DNA of 37,902 nucleotides, from positions 1-37,902 of the forward strand of contig JAMOQJ010000083.1 in the NCBI GenBank assembly GCA_027064065.1. The letters are read 5' to 3'. The notes below the pieces were generated by a model. It made no database searches and was not told the DNA's origin. It saw nothing but the letters and a program-made list of their open reading frames with translations. Shown here one piece after another: positions 16,846 through 25,349 of the stretch. Every line of letters starts with the position of its first letter. Within the stretch, counting starts at the first letter, position 1. Origin of the DNA: Desulfurellales bacterium. GTDB taxonomy: Bacteria; Campylobacterota_A; Desulfurellia; Desulfurellales; Hippeaceae. The position numbers and the translations under genes were made by a program.

Positions 16846-19398
16846 ATGTTATTTCAGGAATTTGTTGATAGGAAGCTTGAAGAAAAAAATACTCTTTTTT
16901 CTGAAATAAGAATTCTTAACAGAAAAAAGGGCTCAATAAAAGATAGTGTAAAAAAACATTCTTTATGGGTAGATAGTTTAATCAACGAATACTTTTCTTT
17001 AATTGATTACAAAAATAATATATGTGCCGTAGCTTTGGGAGGTTATGGAAGGAGTCAATTAAATATACATTCAGATATTGATGTTATGATTCTATCAAAC
17101 GGCAATATTGACGATAGTTTAGTGAGAGGGTTGTATGATATTTTTTACTCTTTGGGCTATGAATGCTTTATATCTGTCAGAACGCCAAAAGAATGCGTAG
17201 TTTTATCCAAAAAAGACGACACCATCAAAACTTCTATGTATGACTCCCGTTTTTTATGCGGAGACAAAACGCTCTATAGACATTATGAAAAGCTATTAAA
17301 CGATAAAATCATCGAAGAAAATAAAAATGAATTTATAGAAAAGAAAATGGAATATATGAAGAATAGATACGCCACATACGGCAACACCGTGTTTGTGCTT
17401 GAGCCAAATATCAAAGAAGGCGTCGGCTCTCTAAGGGACTACCATACCTTAATCTGGATTGGAAAAACGCTTTTTTCTACAAAAAATCTACTGGATATGA
17501 AAAAAAAGAGGATAATAAATCAAGAAGATTACACCAAAATGAAAATTTCTATTTATTTTTTATGGCAATTGAGAAACGCTCTCCATTTTGTTAGCTCAAG
17601 AAAAACCGATATACTGCACCTTGATTTAAGAGATAAAATTGCTTCGGAGATGGGTTATGAGCCGTCAAAAAGATTCAGTGCGCAAGAAAGATTAATGAGA
17701 AAATACTACTATCATGCGCGATATGTTGAAAGAATAACACAAAAATATCTCGATATATTTTTAAATAACCAGCCCAATATCTCCAAGGATAAGATATATC
17801 TAACCCAAGATATTCTTTTGGATAATAAAATTTTTTGCAAAAAAGACAACGTAAGCGTTCTGGATACCTTTTTGATATTTTATTATTCAGCATTATACAA
17901 TGCCGACATATCGGTAGAGACTATGGATAAAATGAAAAGAGTCATTATCTACGATTTAAGAAAACATAAAAAAGACAAAATTAGTGCATTTATTTTCAGA
18001 GATACCTTTTCATTCAATAAATCGGTCGTAAAAACAATTAGAATAATGCATGAATCGGGATTTTTGGATAGATACATTCCCGAATTCGGCAATATTTGTT
18101 GTTTGAGTGAATATAGTCTATATCATAAGTATACTGTGGATGAACACTCTATACAGGCACTAAAGCATCTTGAGGCTTTATATGATTTTGATATACCAAA
18201 AACGTTTTTAACAAGATTAAGTTATATATGGAAAAATTTAAAGCCGCACGACAGGTTTATATTAAGACTTGCCGTTCTGCTACACGATATAGGTAAAATA
18301 AAAAAAGAAAAACATGAAATAGTTGGCGCAAATCTTGTAAAAAAGATAGCAAAGAGACTCAATTTGGGTAAAGATTTAACCGACAAGCTTGTTTTTCTTG
18401 TAGAAAATCACCTTTTAATCAATATTATCATTTCAACAAGAGATATAGAAGACCCTAAAACACTTAAGGATTTTGTTGCCATAGTCGACAATAAAAACAA
18501 ATTAAATCTTTTAAGCCTGCTTAGCTATGCAGATATGAAAGCAGTAAACGATAATGTATGGAATTCGTGGAGAGAAAGCCTTATCGAATCATTATATTTA
18601 AAAACCGTATACTACTTTGAAGATAAAAACTACGATGAATACATAAAAATAAATGCTAAAGACTCAAAAAGAAGAATAAAAGCTATGCTGGATAAAAAAT
18701 ACGAACAACTTATAGAAGAATTTCCCGATAATATATTCAACGACATAGACGATAAAAGTATGTCTAAGTATATTAAAAATATATATGATACAAATAATAA
18801 TGTCTTTATATATAAAACCGGCAAAGATACAGATAAACTTCTCATCTATTATAAGAATGAATTCGGACTTTTTCATAAAATCAGTGGCATTCTGGCATGC
18901 TTCAACATCAATATAATATCGGCAAAATCTTATAATCTAAAAAACGGAATGATTTTAGATATCTTTGACGTGCATCTACCCAATAACTATTCCGTTAATG
19001 CGTTGGATATTGAAAATATGTTAAGAGATGTAGAGAGCGGCAAAGAAGACTTAAATAAATGCGTATTGGCAAAAAAAAGCACCTTCTTGAGTAGAACCGA
19101 AAGAGCTAAGCTTGAAATTTCCCTAAGCCAAATCAACGTGATTGTTGACAATGATTTATCAGATATGTATACAGTAATAAGGGTATATGCACCTGACAGG
19201 ATAGGTCTTGTATATGATATAACAAAAGTGTTTTTTAAATTTAAGTTGCATATAGGTGTGTTCATTTTGGACACAAAGGGCGCTATTGCAGTGGATACGT
19301 TTTATGTTGTTGACGACAAGTACAAAAAGATATACCTGGACAAGCTGGTTAATCTTATAAAAAGCAGTCTTTACGAGGTTTTAAGTTTTGAAGGATGA
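16846..19398 (+). CDS. glnD: Bifunctional PII uridylyltransferase/uridylyl-removing enzyme
   Basis: GlnD adds UMP to PII proteins when glutamine is low and removes it when glutamine is high. Domains in order: nucleotidyltransferase with GGYGR (65-69) and SDID (76-79); the GlnD-specific helical region with VGSLRDYHTLIW; an HD hydrolase domain with H480-D481 in LAVLLHDIGK; and two C-terminal ACT domains (from about 660 and 775) that sense glutamine. At 850 residues it is full length. The ribosome site is weak, but no better in-frame start is visible. It begins an eight-gene operon and overlaps the next gene by 11 nt. glnB is not in the window. Confidence 0.95.
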   Translation: MLFQEFVDRKLEEKNTLFSEIRILNRKKGSIKDSVKKHSLWVDSLINEYFSLIDYKNNICAVALGGYGRSQLNIHSDIDVMILSNGNIDDSLVRGLYDIFYSLGYECFISVRTPKECVVLSKKDDTIKTSMYDSRFLCGDKTLYRHYEKLLNDKIIEENKNEFIEKKMEYMKNRYATYGNTVFVLEPNIKEGVGSLRDYHTLIWIGKTLFSTKNLLDMKKKRIINQEDYTKMKISIYFLWQLRNALHFVSSRKTDILHLDLRDKIASEMGYEPSKRFSAQERLMRKYYYHARYVERITQKYLDIFLNNQPNISKDKIYLTQDILLDNKIFCKKDNVSVLDTFLIFYYSALYNADISVETMDKMKRVIIYDLRKHKKDKISAFIFRDTFSFNKSVVKTIRIMHESGFLDRYIPEFGNICCLSEYSLYHKYTVDEHSIQALKHLEALYDFDIPKTFLTRLSYIWKNLKPHDRFILRLAVLLHDIGKIKKEKHEIVGANLVKKIAKRLNLGKDLTDKLVFLVENHLLINIIISTRDIEDPKTLKDFVAIVDNKNKLNLLSLLSYADMKAVNDNVWNSWRESLIESLYLKTVYYFEDKNYDEYIKINAKDSKRRIKAMLDKKYEQLIEEFPDNIFNDIDDKSMSKYIKNIYDTNNNVFIYKTGKDTDKLLIYYKNEFGLFHKISGILACFNINIISAKSYNLKNGMILDIFDVHLPNNYSVNALDIENMLRDVESGKEDLNKCVLAKKSTFLSRTERAKLEISLSQINVIVDNDLSDMYTVIRVYAPDRIGLVYDITKVFFKFKLHIGVFILDTKGAIAVDTFYVVDDKYKKIYLDKLVNLIKSSLYEVLSFEG

Positions 19399-20062
19399 AG
19401 TTATCAACCTAAAAGATATAGACAGTATAATACCTGTCGGTCAGAAGATTATGGTCTACATAAAAAACGGCAATTTCCAAGGGACATACTCAAGCTATAT
19501 ATACGATATAGACAAATATATTCATATATTAATACCCACCAACGAAAACGGTCTTAAAGCCGTAATGAGAAAAAAAGACGAAATAGACATAAGTTTTGTA
19601 GCCAAAAACGGTGATAGATTAGGTTTTCAATCAATAGTTGTCGGCAGCACAAAAGAAGGCTCTAATATCATATATCAGATACAAAAACCTAAAACCATAA
19701 AAAAAACGGAGCTAAGAAATAATTTCAGGGTTCAGGTTTTAATAGATGCGGAATTTTACTATTTCAAAGATGGCAAGATTAAAAAAGGCACAGGAACTAT
19801 CATAGATATTAGTGCAGGCGGAGCAAGATTATCCTGCGAAGAAGAATTAACAGTAAGGGATAAAATTTCATTAAAATTTGCTTTGGGAGAGTACTTAGAA
19901 AATATTGACGCCGAAGTCGTAAGAATTGCTCTAACAGGCGAAGACAACATAAGACATTATGGTTTAAGATTTATTAATGTTAGCAAAGACAAAGAAGACA
20001 AGATAATAAAATTTTGCATCAGCAAGCAGTTGGAAACCTTAAGAAAAATGAGAGGTATATAG
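19388..20062 (+). CDS. PilZ-domain (YcgR-like) protein, first of a tandem pair
   Basis: A 224-residue cytoplasmic protein. An N-terminal YcgR-like beta domain (about 10-100, GQKIMVYIKNGNFQGTYSSY) precedes a C-terminal PilZ domain (from about 107). Both cyclic di-GMP contacts are present: RNNFR (R110, R114) and DISAGG (D140, S142, G145). In characterised relatives such proteins brake flagella or control exopolysaccharide. Here the target is unknown. The start is TTG with GAGG 9 nt upstream, inside the end of glnD. The next gene is a clear paralogue sharing both domains and the C-terminal KMRG. Confidence 0.88.
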   Translation: MKDEVINLKDIDSIIPVGQKIMVYIKNGNFQGTYSSYIYDIDKYIHILIPTNENGLKAVMRKKDEIDISFVAKNGDRLGFQSIVVGSTKEGSNIIYQIQKPKTIKKTELRNNFRVQVLIDAEFYYFKDGKIKKGTGTIIDISAGGARLSCEEELTVRDKISLKFALGEYLENIDAEVVRIALTGEDNIRHYGLRFINVSKDKEDKIIKFCISKQLETLRKMRGI

Positions 20063-20763
20063 TGAGAAAAGAACCCATAAATGTAAAGAATGCAGAAAAA
20101 ATTATACCTATCGGCCAAAAGATAGATATATTTGTTAGAGACGGTGATTTTGAAGGCATATACTCCAGCTACATATACGATATGGATGAGAAATACATAT
20201 ACATTCTTCTTCCAACAAATAAAAACGGCTTAAACGCATATATAAGAAGAGGAGAAGTGTTTGATATAAGTTTTATAGATAGTAAAGAAAGAAGGGTTGG
20301 TTTCTCAACAAAGCTTGTAGATGTCATCAAGGAAGAAGATGATAAAACCATATACAAAGTAGAAAAACCAAAAGAGGTCTTTTATAGGATAGAGCTTAGG
20401 GAAAGTTTCAGGGTTGATATCTTAACAGAGTCCGAGATTATGTATTTTAAAAATGCTATTCCAAGAAAAAACAAGGCTACAATTATAGATATCAGCGCAG
20501 GCGGAGCAAAGCTGTCTGCAAACATAGAGCTTGCCACTAAATTAAATATAGGCGATAAGGTATTTCTATCCTTCGAGCTTGACGATAATATGAAACTTGA
20601 AAACATTGAAGCAAAAGTAGTAAGAAAAGCCATAGCAAAGGAAAACGGCCTTCATCATTACGGTTTGCAGTTTATAAACTTAGACAAAGATACAAAAGAG
20701 AAATTGATAAAATTTTGTATAAACAAACAGCTTGAGTTTGTAAGGAAAATGAGAGGGTTGTAA
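20062..20763 (+). CDS. PilZ-domain (YcgR-like) protein, second of a tandem pair
   Basis: A 233-residue paralogue of the preceding gene with the same two-domain layout: N-terminal GQKIDIFVRDGDFEGIYSSY, then a PilZ domain with RESFR (R113, R117) and DISAGG (D143, S145, G148). Both should therefore bind cyclic di-GMP. I place the start at GTG 20062, which overlaps the previous stop (TAGTG), has AGAGG 6 nt upstream and aligns with the paralogue start. A longer reading from ATG 20014 would run 48 nt into the first gene. It ends in KMRGL and is followed after 2 nt by rfaE1. Confidence 0.87.
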   Translation: MRKEPINVKNAEKIIPIGQKIDIFVRDGDFEGIYSSYIYDMDEKYIYILLPTNKNGLNAYIRRGEVFDISFIDSKERRVGFSTKLVDVIKEEDDKTIYKVEKPKEVFYRIELRESFRVDILTESEIMYFKNAIPRKNKATIIDISAGGAKLSANIELATKLNIGDKVFLSFELDDNMKLENIEAKVVRKAIAKENGLHHYGLQFINLDKDTKEKLIKFCINKQLEFVRKMRGL

Positions 20764-20765
20764 AT

Positions 20766-21707
20766 TTGAAAGATTTGGAATCGTTAGCAAATGCCAAGAT
20801 TGCCGTAATCGGCGATTTGATATGCGATAAATATATATTTGGCGAAGTTGAGCGTATATCGCCTGAAGCGCCCGTTCCTGTCGTTAGGGTTGAAAAAGAA
20901 AAGTATTTCTTGGGTGGTGCATCAAATGTTGCATTAAATCTTAAAAGCATAGGGTGCAACGTTTATATGTTTGGCATTGTCGGAAACGACAGGTGCGGAA
21001 AAAGATTGTTGAATATGCTTAAAAAGGAAAATATAGATATTGATAATATAACAGTCCTTGACGATAGGCCTACAACATCAAAAACGAGAGTCATAGCCCA
21101 TTCTCAACAGATAGTTAGGTTTGATAAAGAAAAGATTTTGCAAATAGATAAAAAGTATACAAATGAAATAATATCAAAAATAAAGAGCGTGTCTATTGAT
21201 GCTGTTATCGTTTCAGACTACGGCAAAGGCGTTGTAACAAAATACCTTATAGAACAACTGACAAAGATGGATAATCTATTCGTCAGCGTTGACCCTAAGG
21301 TCAATAACGCCGATATGTACAAAGGAGTAGATATCATAACACCAAACACAAAAGAAGCAAAACAGATGAGTTCTATCGAGATAAACGCATTTAAAAACGG
21401 TCTTGAGCTTGCGGCAAAAAAGATTATCAACACATCCCAAACAAAATACCTGCTCATTACACAAGGCAGTAAAGGCATGACGCTTTTTGATAAAAATGGT
21501 GCTGTATACAAACAACAGTCCAAAGCAAGGGACGTATACGATGTAACGGGAGCCGGCGATACCGTAATAGCCATTTTAACCGCAGCTATTGCGGCAGGGT
21601 TTAATATAAAAAACGCCGTAAAGATATCTAATGCGGCAGCTGGCGTGGTTGTCGGCAAAGTCGGAACCGCAACGGCAACCATTGATGAAATAAGGAATAA
21701 CTTATGA
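20766..21707 (+). CDS. rfaE1: D-glycero-beta-D-manno-heptose-7-phosphate kinase (HldE domain 1)
   Basis: A PfkB/ribokinase-fold kinase making heptose 1,7-bisphosphate for ADP-heptose, an inner-core LPS sugar. RfaE1 marks are GDLICDKYIFGEVERISPEAPVPVV near residues 18-42, FLGGASNVALNL near 50 and the catalytic VTGAGDT near 260. At 313 residues only the kinase half is present. The nucleotidyltransferase half (RfaE2) must be encoded elsewhere. The start is TTG, chosen because GAGAGGG lies 8 nt upstream and no ATG is near the conserved N-terminus. It overlaps kdsB by 4 nt (ATGA). Confidence 0.92.
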   Translation: MKDLESLANAKIAVIGDLICDKYIFGEVERISPEAPVPVVRVEKEKYFLGGASNVALNLKSIGCNVYMFGIVGNDRCGKRLLNMLKKENIDIDNITVLDDRPTTSKTRVIAHSQQIVRFDKEKILQIDKKYTNEIISKIKSVSIDAVIVSDYGKGVVTKYLIEQLTKMDNLFVSVDPKVNNADMYKGVDIITPNTKEAKQMSSIEINAFKNGLELAAKKIINTSQTKYLLITQGSKGMTLFDKNGAVYKQQSKARDVYDVTGAGDTVIAILTAAIAAGFNIKNAVKISNAAAGVVVGKVGTATATIDEIRNNL

Positions 21708-22429
21708 AGATAGCCATATTAATTCCTGCGAGATATCAATCCAGCAGATTTGAAGGAAAACCGCTTGCCGATATATTGGGCAAAACAATGATTCAAAGGG
21801 TTTATGAAGGCGTTAAGCACTCCAAATATGCATCTTTTGTAGGCATACTAACCGATGATGAGCGAATTTTTGAAAACGCCAAATCGTTCAACGCCGATGT
21901 TTTTATGGTCAAGGGCAACTTTGAAAGTGGAACCGATAGGATTGCCTACTTTAGTAAGGATAAAGAGTTTGATTACATTGTTAATATGCAGGGCGACGAA
22001 CCCTTAATCGACCACCAAACAATAGATAAATTGATAGAATGCGCCATAGAAACAAAAGAGGATATGGCTACATTGGCATCTTTTTGTGATGATGAGCTAA
22101 TAGACAATCCAAATACCGTAAAGGTTGTCTTGGATAGAAACGGATATGCTCTCTACTTTTCACGCTCAAGGATTCCGTTTAACAGAAACCCTTATAGCAA
22201 ATATCTGAAGCATATAGGCATCTACATATACTCAAAAAAAACTTTAATGCACTTATATAAAAAAGAAAAGGGCGTGCTTGAAAAAGCCGAAAGCCTTGAG
22301 CAGTTAAGAGCTCTCGAAAACGGCATAAGGATAAAGGTGTGTATGACCGACAAAAAACTAATTGGCGTAGATACTAAAGAAGACTTGGAAAAGGTTAAAA
22401 GGGTTTTAAAAAAGAATGAGAAAGAATAA
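21704..22429 (+). CDS. kdsB: 3-deoxy-manno-octulosonate cytidylyltransferase (CMP-Kdo synthetase)
   Basis: Activates Kdo with CTP for transfer to lipid A. The N-terminus ILIPARYQSSRFEGKPLADILGKTMIQRVYE is typical, although EGKPL replaces the usual PGKPL. FESGTDRIAYF near 77-87, NMQGDEPLI near 103-111 and YFSRSRIPF near 147-155 follow. Length 241 is normal. Its neighbour rfaE1 supplies the other inner-core sugar. It overlaps coaBC by 14 nt. Confidence 0.95.
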   Translation: MKIAILIPARYQSSRFEGKPLADILGKTMIQRVYEGVKHSKYASFVGILTDDERIFENAKSFNADVFMVKGNFESGTDRIAYFSKDKEFDYIVNMQGDEPLIDHQTIDKLIECAIETKEDMATLASFCDDELIDNPNTVKVVLDRNGYALYFSRSRIPFNRNPYSKYLKHIGIYIYSKKTLMHLYKKEKGVLEKAESLEQLRALENGIRIKVCMTDKKLIGVDTKEDLEKVKRVLKKNEKE

Positions 22430-23627
22430 CGTTTTAATAGGAGTAACAGCCAGCATAGCCATATACAAAGCCCTTGAAGTAATTAGCCTTTTAAAAAAAA
22501 AGGGCTGCTCTATCAGGGTGGCTATGACCAAAGAAGCAACCAGGTTCATATCACCTGTCGTATTTCAGGCGTTGACAAACAGCAAGGTTTATGTCGACGT
22601 ATTGGAAGAGTTTGACGATTTAAGCGACACCAACATAACACACATATCGCTTGCCAAATGGGCAGACGTATTTGCTATCGTGCCGGCAACTTCCAATATC
22701 ATAGCAAAACTTGCAAACGGAATTAGCGACGATGCGGTTAGTTTGATAGGATTGGCAACAAAAGCAAAAAAACTTATAGCGCCGGCTATGAATTCCGATA
22801 TGTATTTGAATCCTATAACGATAAGTAATATAAACAGGCTTAAAGAATACGGTTGTGAGTTTGTCGAACCGATAGAAGGCGATTTGGCGTGCAATACTAA
22901 AGGAGTAGGCCATATTGCCGACGTATGCGACATCGCTGATAAGATTGAATCTATGCTTTACGAAAAACCCTTATCGGGAAAGAATGTTATCGTTACAGCC
23001 GGTCCTACATCCGAAGCCATAGACCCGGTAAGATACATAACTAACAAATCAAGCGGTAAGATGGGATACGCCTTAGCCAAAATGGCATACAATCTAGGTG
23101 CCAATACGATTTTGATAAGCGGTCAAAGCTGTTTAAGAGCACCCTACGGCGTAGATTTTGTGAATGTTGAAAGCGCTGAAGAAATGCTTAATGCCCTAAA
23201 GGATAAGATTAAGAATCTTGACAAAGCAATTGTGGTTATGGCTTCTGCTATTGCCGATTTTAAACCTAAAAATTATCAAAATAAAAAAATCAAAAAAAGG
23301 GATATGACAAATAAAATGGTTATAGAGCTTACGGAAAATCCCGACTTAACCAAAGAGATAAATAGATTTGCAAAAGATAATAAGATAGAACTTTTCAGTA
23401 TTGGATTTGCGGCAGAAACCAATGATTTGATACAAAACGCAACCGAAAAGATAAAGAAAAAAGGGCTGAATTTTATAGTTGCAAACGATGTTTCGCGAAG
23501 CGATATAGGATTTAGTTCCGATGAAAATGAAGTAAGCATAATTTATGCAAACGGCAAGATAGAAAAACTTGACAAAATGAAAAAGGATGTCGTTGCATAT
23601 GAGATTTTAAGGAGGATAGAGACTTGA
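22416..23627 (+). CDS. coaBC: Bifunctional phosphopantothenoylcysteine decarboxylase/phosphopantothenate-cysteine ligase
   Basis: Performs two consecutive steps of coenzyme A synthesis. The flavin-dependent CoaC half shows GVTASIAIYKAL (9-20), catalytic H76 in THISLAKWAD, VPATSNIIAKLANGISDD, AMNSDMY with N126, and C159 in GDLACNTKGVG. The CoaB half begins near VIVTAGPTSEAIDPVRYITNKSSGKMGYALA (about 190) and holds VVMASAIADFKP and KIKKRD. Length 403 is normal. It overlaps hisD by 4 nt (TTGA). Confidence 0.95.
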   Translation: MRKNNVLIGVTASIAIYKALEVISLLKKKGCSIRVAMTKEATRFISPVVFQALTNSKVYVDVLEEFDDLSDTNITHISLAKWADVFAIVPATSNIIAKLANGISDDAVSLIGLATKAKKLIAPAMNSDMYLNPITISNINRLKEYGCEFVEPIEGDLACNTKGVGHIADVCDIADKIESMLYEKPLSGKNVIVTAGPTSEAIDPVRYITNKSSGKMGYALAKMAYNLGANTILISGQSCLRAPYGVDFVNVESAEEMLNALKDKIKNLDKAIVVMASAIADFKPKNYQNKKIKKRDMTNKMVIELTENPDLTKEINRFAKDNKIELFSIGFAAETNDLIQNATEKIKKKGLNFIVANDVSRSDIGFSSDENEVSIIYANGKIEKLDKMKKDVVAYEILRRIET

Positions 23628-24904
23628 TTAAAGATGTTTTAAGCATCAATAACATTAATAGTTTAATACTCGATGATAGAAAAACAGAGATTGAAGATAA
23701 AGAAAGAATAGTAAAAGATATTGTCTTGGACGTAAAAACAAATGGCGATAAAGCACTGTTTGAATACACCAAAAGATTTGACGGATTTGATATAAACAAA
23801 AACAACATAAAGATAGGGCAACAAGAGTTTGATGAAGCCTTAAATTCCATTTCCGATAAAGCAAAAGAGATTATTGGTTACGCAAAGGAAAGGATAGAAA
23901 AATTCCACGAAGCAGCAAAACAAAAGTCTTTTTTTATCGAAGAAAACGGCATAATTTTAGGCAATAGGATTACACCGGTAAATAGCTGCGGTTTGTATGT
24001 CCCGGGTGGCAAAGCTGCTTATCCGTCAACTGCCTTAATGACAATTGTGCCGGCAGTTGTTGCAGGCGTTAACAATATCTATATAGCCACACCTACGCAA
24101 AATGGCAAAGCAAACCCGTATGTTTTATATGCCGCTTATATCTGTGGCGTTGAAAATATTTATAAAATAGGCGGAGCACAGGCTGTTAGTGCTTTTGCAT
24201 ATTCTACCGAAAGCGTGAAGAATGTTGATGTGATAGCAGGACCTGGCAATATATATGTAGCATTGGCAAAAAAACTTGTATTCGGAGATGTTGCGATAGA
24301 TTCCATTGCAGGACCTTCTGAAATTATGATTGTAGCCGATGATAGCGCCGATATTGAGTTTGCGGCAAACGATTTGTTGAGCCAAGCCGAACACGACGAA
24401 ATGGCTGGATGTTATTTTGTCGGATTAGACAAAAACTTAACTAAAGCTGTGATGGATAGGTTTTTTGAATTAGCAAAAACAACAAAAAGGAAAGATATAA
24501 CGACCATTTCTTCAAAAAACGCAAAATTCTTTTATGCAGACAGTTTAGAAATTGCGGCAAAACTTGTAGATATGGTTGCACCTGAGCATCTTGAACTTCA
24601 ATTAAACGACCCTTATATGTTTATGAATATGTTTAACAACGCAGGCGCTATTTTTATTGGAAACTATACGCCCGAACCCATAGGCGACTATATAGCAGGA
24701 CCAAACCATACCCTACCCACAAACCATACGGCAAGATTTGCATCTCCATTATCTACGGATGTATTCATGAAAAAAAGTAGCATAATACACTATTCCAAAA
24801 ACGCTTTCTTAAAGAGTGCCAAATATGCTTCAGAATTTGCCGAACTCGAAGGTCTATATGCCCATAAACATTCGATAGAGGTAAGATTTGATAAAGATAG
24901 ATAA
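23624..24904 (+). CDS. hisD: Histidinol dehydrogenase
   Basis: Catalyses the last two oxidations of histidine synthesis (L-histidinol to L-histidine, zinc and NAD dependent). Signatures are LYVPGGKAAYPSTALM near residue 126, KIGGAQAVSAFAYSTE, DVIAGPGNIYVALAK, IAGPSEIM, the catalytic APEHLEL near 320 and AGPNHTLPT. Length 426 is typical. The start is TTG overlapping the coaBC stop, with a perfect AGGAGG 8 nt upstream. No other his genes are present, so it is separated from the rest of the pathway. It overlaps the next gene by 17 nt. Confidence 0.96.
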   Translation: MIKDVLSINNINSLILDDRKTEIEDKERIVKDIVLDVKTNGDKALFEYTKRFDGFDINKNNIKIGQQEFDEALNSISDKAKEIIGYAKERIEKFHEAAKQKSFFIEENGIILGNRITPVNSCGLYVPGGKAAYPSTALMTIVPAVVAGVNNIYIATPTQNGKANPYVLYAAYICGVENIYKIGGAQAVSAFAYSTESVKNVDVIAGPGNIYVALAKKLVFGDVAIDSIAGPSEIMIVADDSADIEFAANDLLSQAEHDEMAGCYFVGLDKNLTKAVMDRFFELAKTTKRKDITTISSKNAKFFYADSLEIAAKLVDMVAPEHLELQLNDPYMFMNMFNNAGAIFIGNYTPEPIGDYIAGPNHTLPTNHTARFASPLSTDVFMKKSSIIHYSKNAFLKSAKYASEFAELEGLYAHKHSIEVRFDKDR

Positions 24905-25349
24905 ACCGACACTTAACGACGTTGAGAGTATACAATCCATAATAAACGAATTTGCCAAAAAAAAAGATATACTGCCAAGAAACATTGAAGATGTAGCAGA
25001 AAGGATAAGGGAATTTATTGTAGCAAAAGATAATGATACAGTTGTGGCTATTAGCAGTTTAAGACTTTACTATCCGTTTTTAGCAGAAATAAGAACCATT
25101 GCGGTCAAAAACGAATATCAAGGACAGGGTATAGCAAAAAGGTTGATAGAATACGAGATTGAAGAAGCCAAACGGTTAGCGGTGAAAAAGGTTTTCGCAT
25201 TAACATTTCAACTTAAATTTTTCGAAAGCGTGGGTTTTAAACTGATAGACAAAAAACAACTACCTCAAAAAAAAATTTGGGAAGATTGTGTTAATTGTCC
25301 GTTTTTTCCTGATTGCAAGGAAGAAGCGGTTATTAAATACCTGGATTAG
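24888..25349 (+). CDS. argA: Single-domain GNAT N-acetyltransferase, probable N-acetylglutamate synthase
   Basis: A 153-residue GNAT enzyme of the short ArgA type that lacks the amino-acid-kinase-like domain. Evidence is ARTIA-like LAEIRTIAVKNEYQGQGIAKRLI (about 63-85) for acetyl-CoA binding, ALTFQLKFFESVGF, and the conserved tail WEDCVNCPFFPDCKE with three cysteines, which I associate with this NAGS group. It would make N-acetylglutamate for arginine synthesis. TTG start with GAGG 6 nt upstream, inside hisD. It ends the operon tail to tail with the WecA-like gene, the two stop codons overlapping. Confidence 0.8.
   Translation: MIKIDKPTLNDVESIQSIINEFAKKKDILPRNIEDVAERIREFIVAKDNDTVVAISSLRLYYPFLAEIRTIAVKNEYQGQGIAKRLIEYEIEEAKRLAVKKVFALTFQLKFFESVGFKLIDKKQLPQKKIWEDCVNCPFFPDCKEEAVIKYLD

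Noticed and set aside
16646-16909. An 87-residue plus-strand reading frame upstream of and overlapping glnD
   Set aside because: Lys/Phe/Leu-rich low-complexity translation of AT-rich DNA, no clear ribosome site, and it runs into glnD in another frame.
20014-20061. Upstream extension of the second PilZ protein (start at ATG 20014)
   Set aside because: The extra 16 residues overlap the first PilZ gene, do not align with the paralogue, and the GTG at 20062 has a proper ribosome site.
21218-21682. A 154-residue minus-strand frame inside rfaE1
   Set aside because: Fully antisense to a recognised kinase. Its composition mirrors the sense codons and there is no family resemblance.
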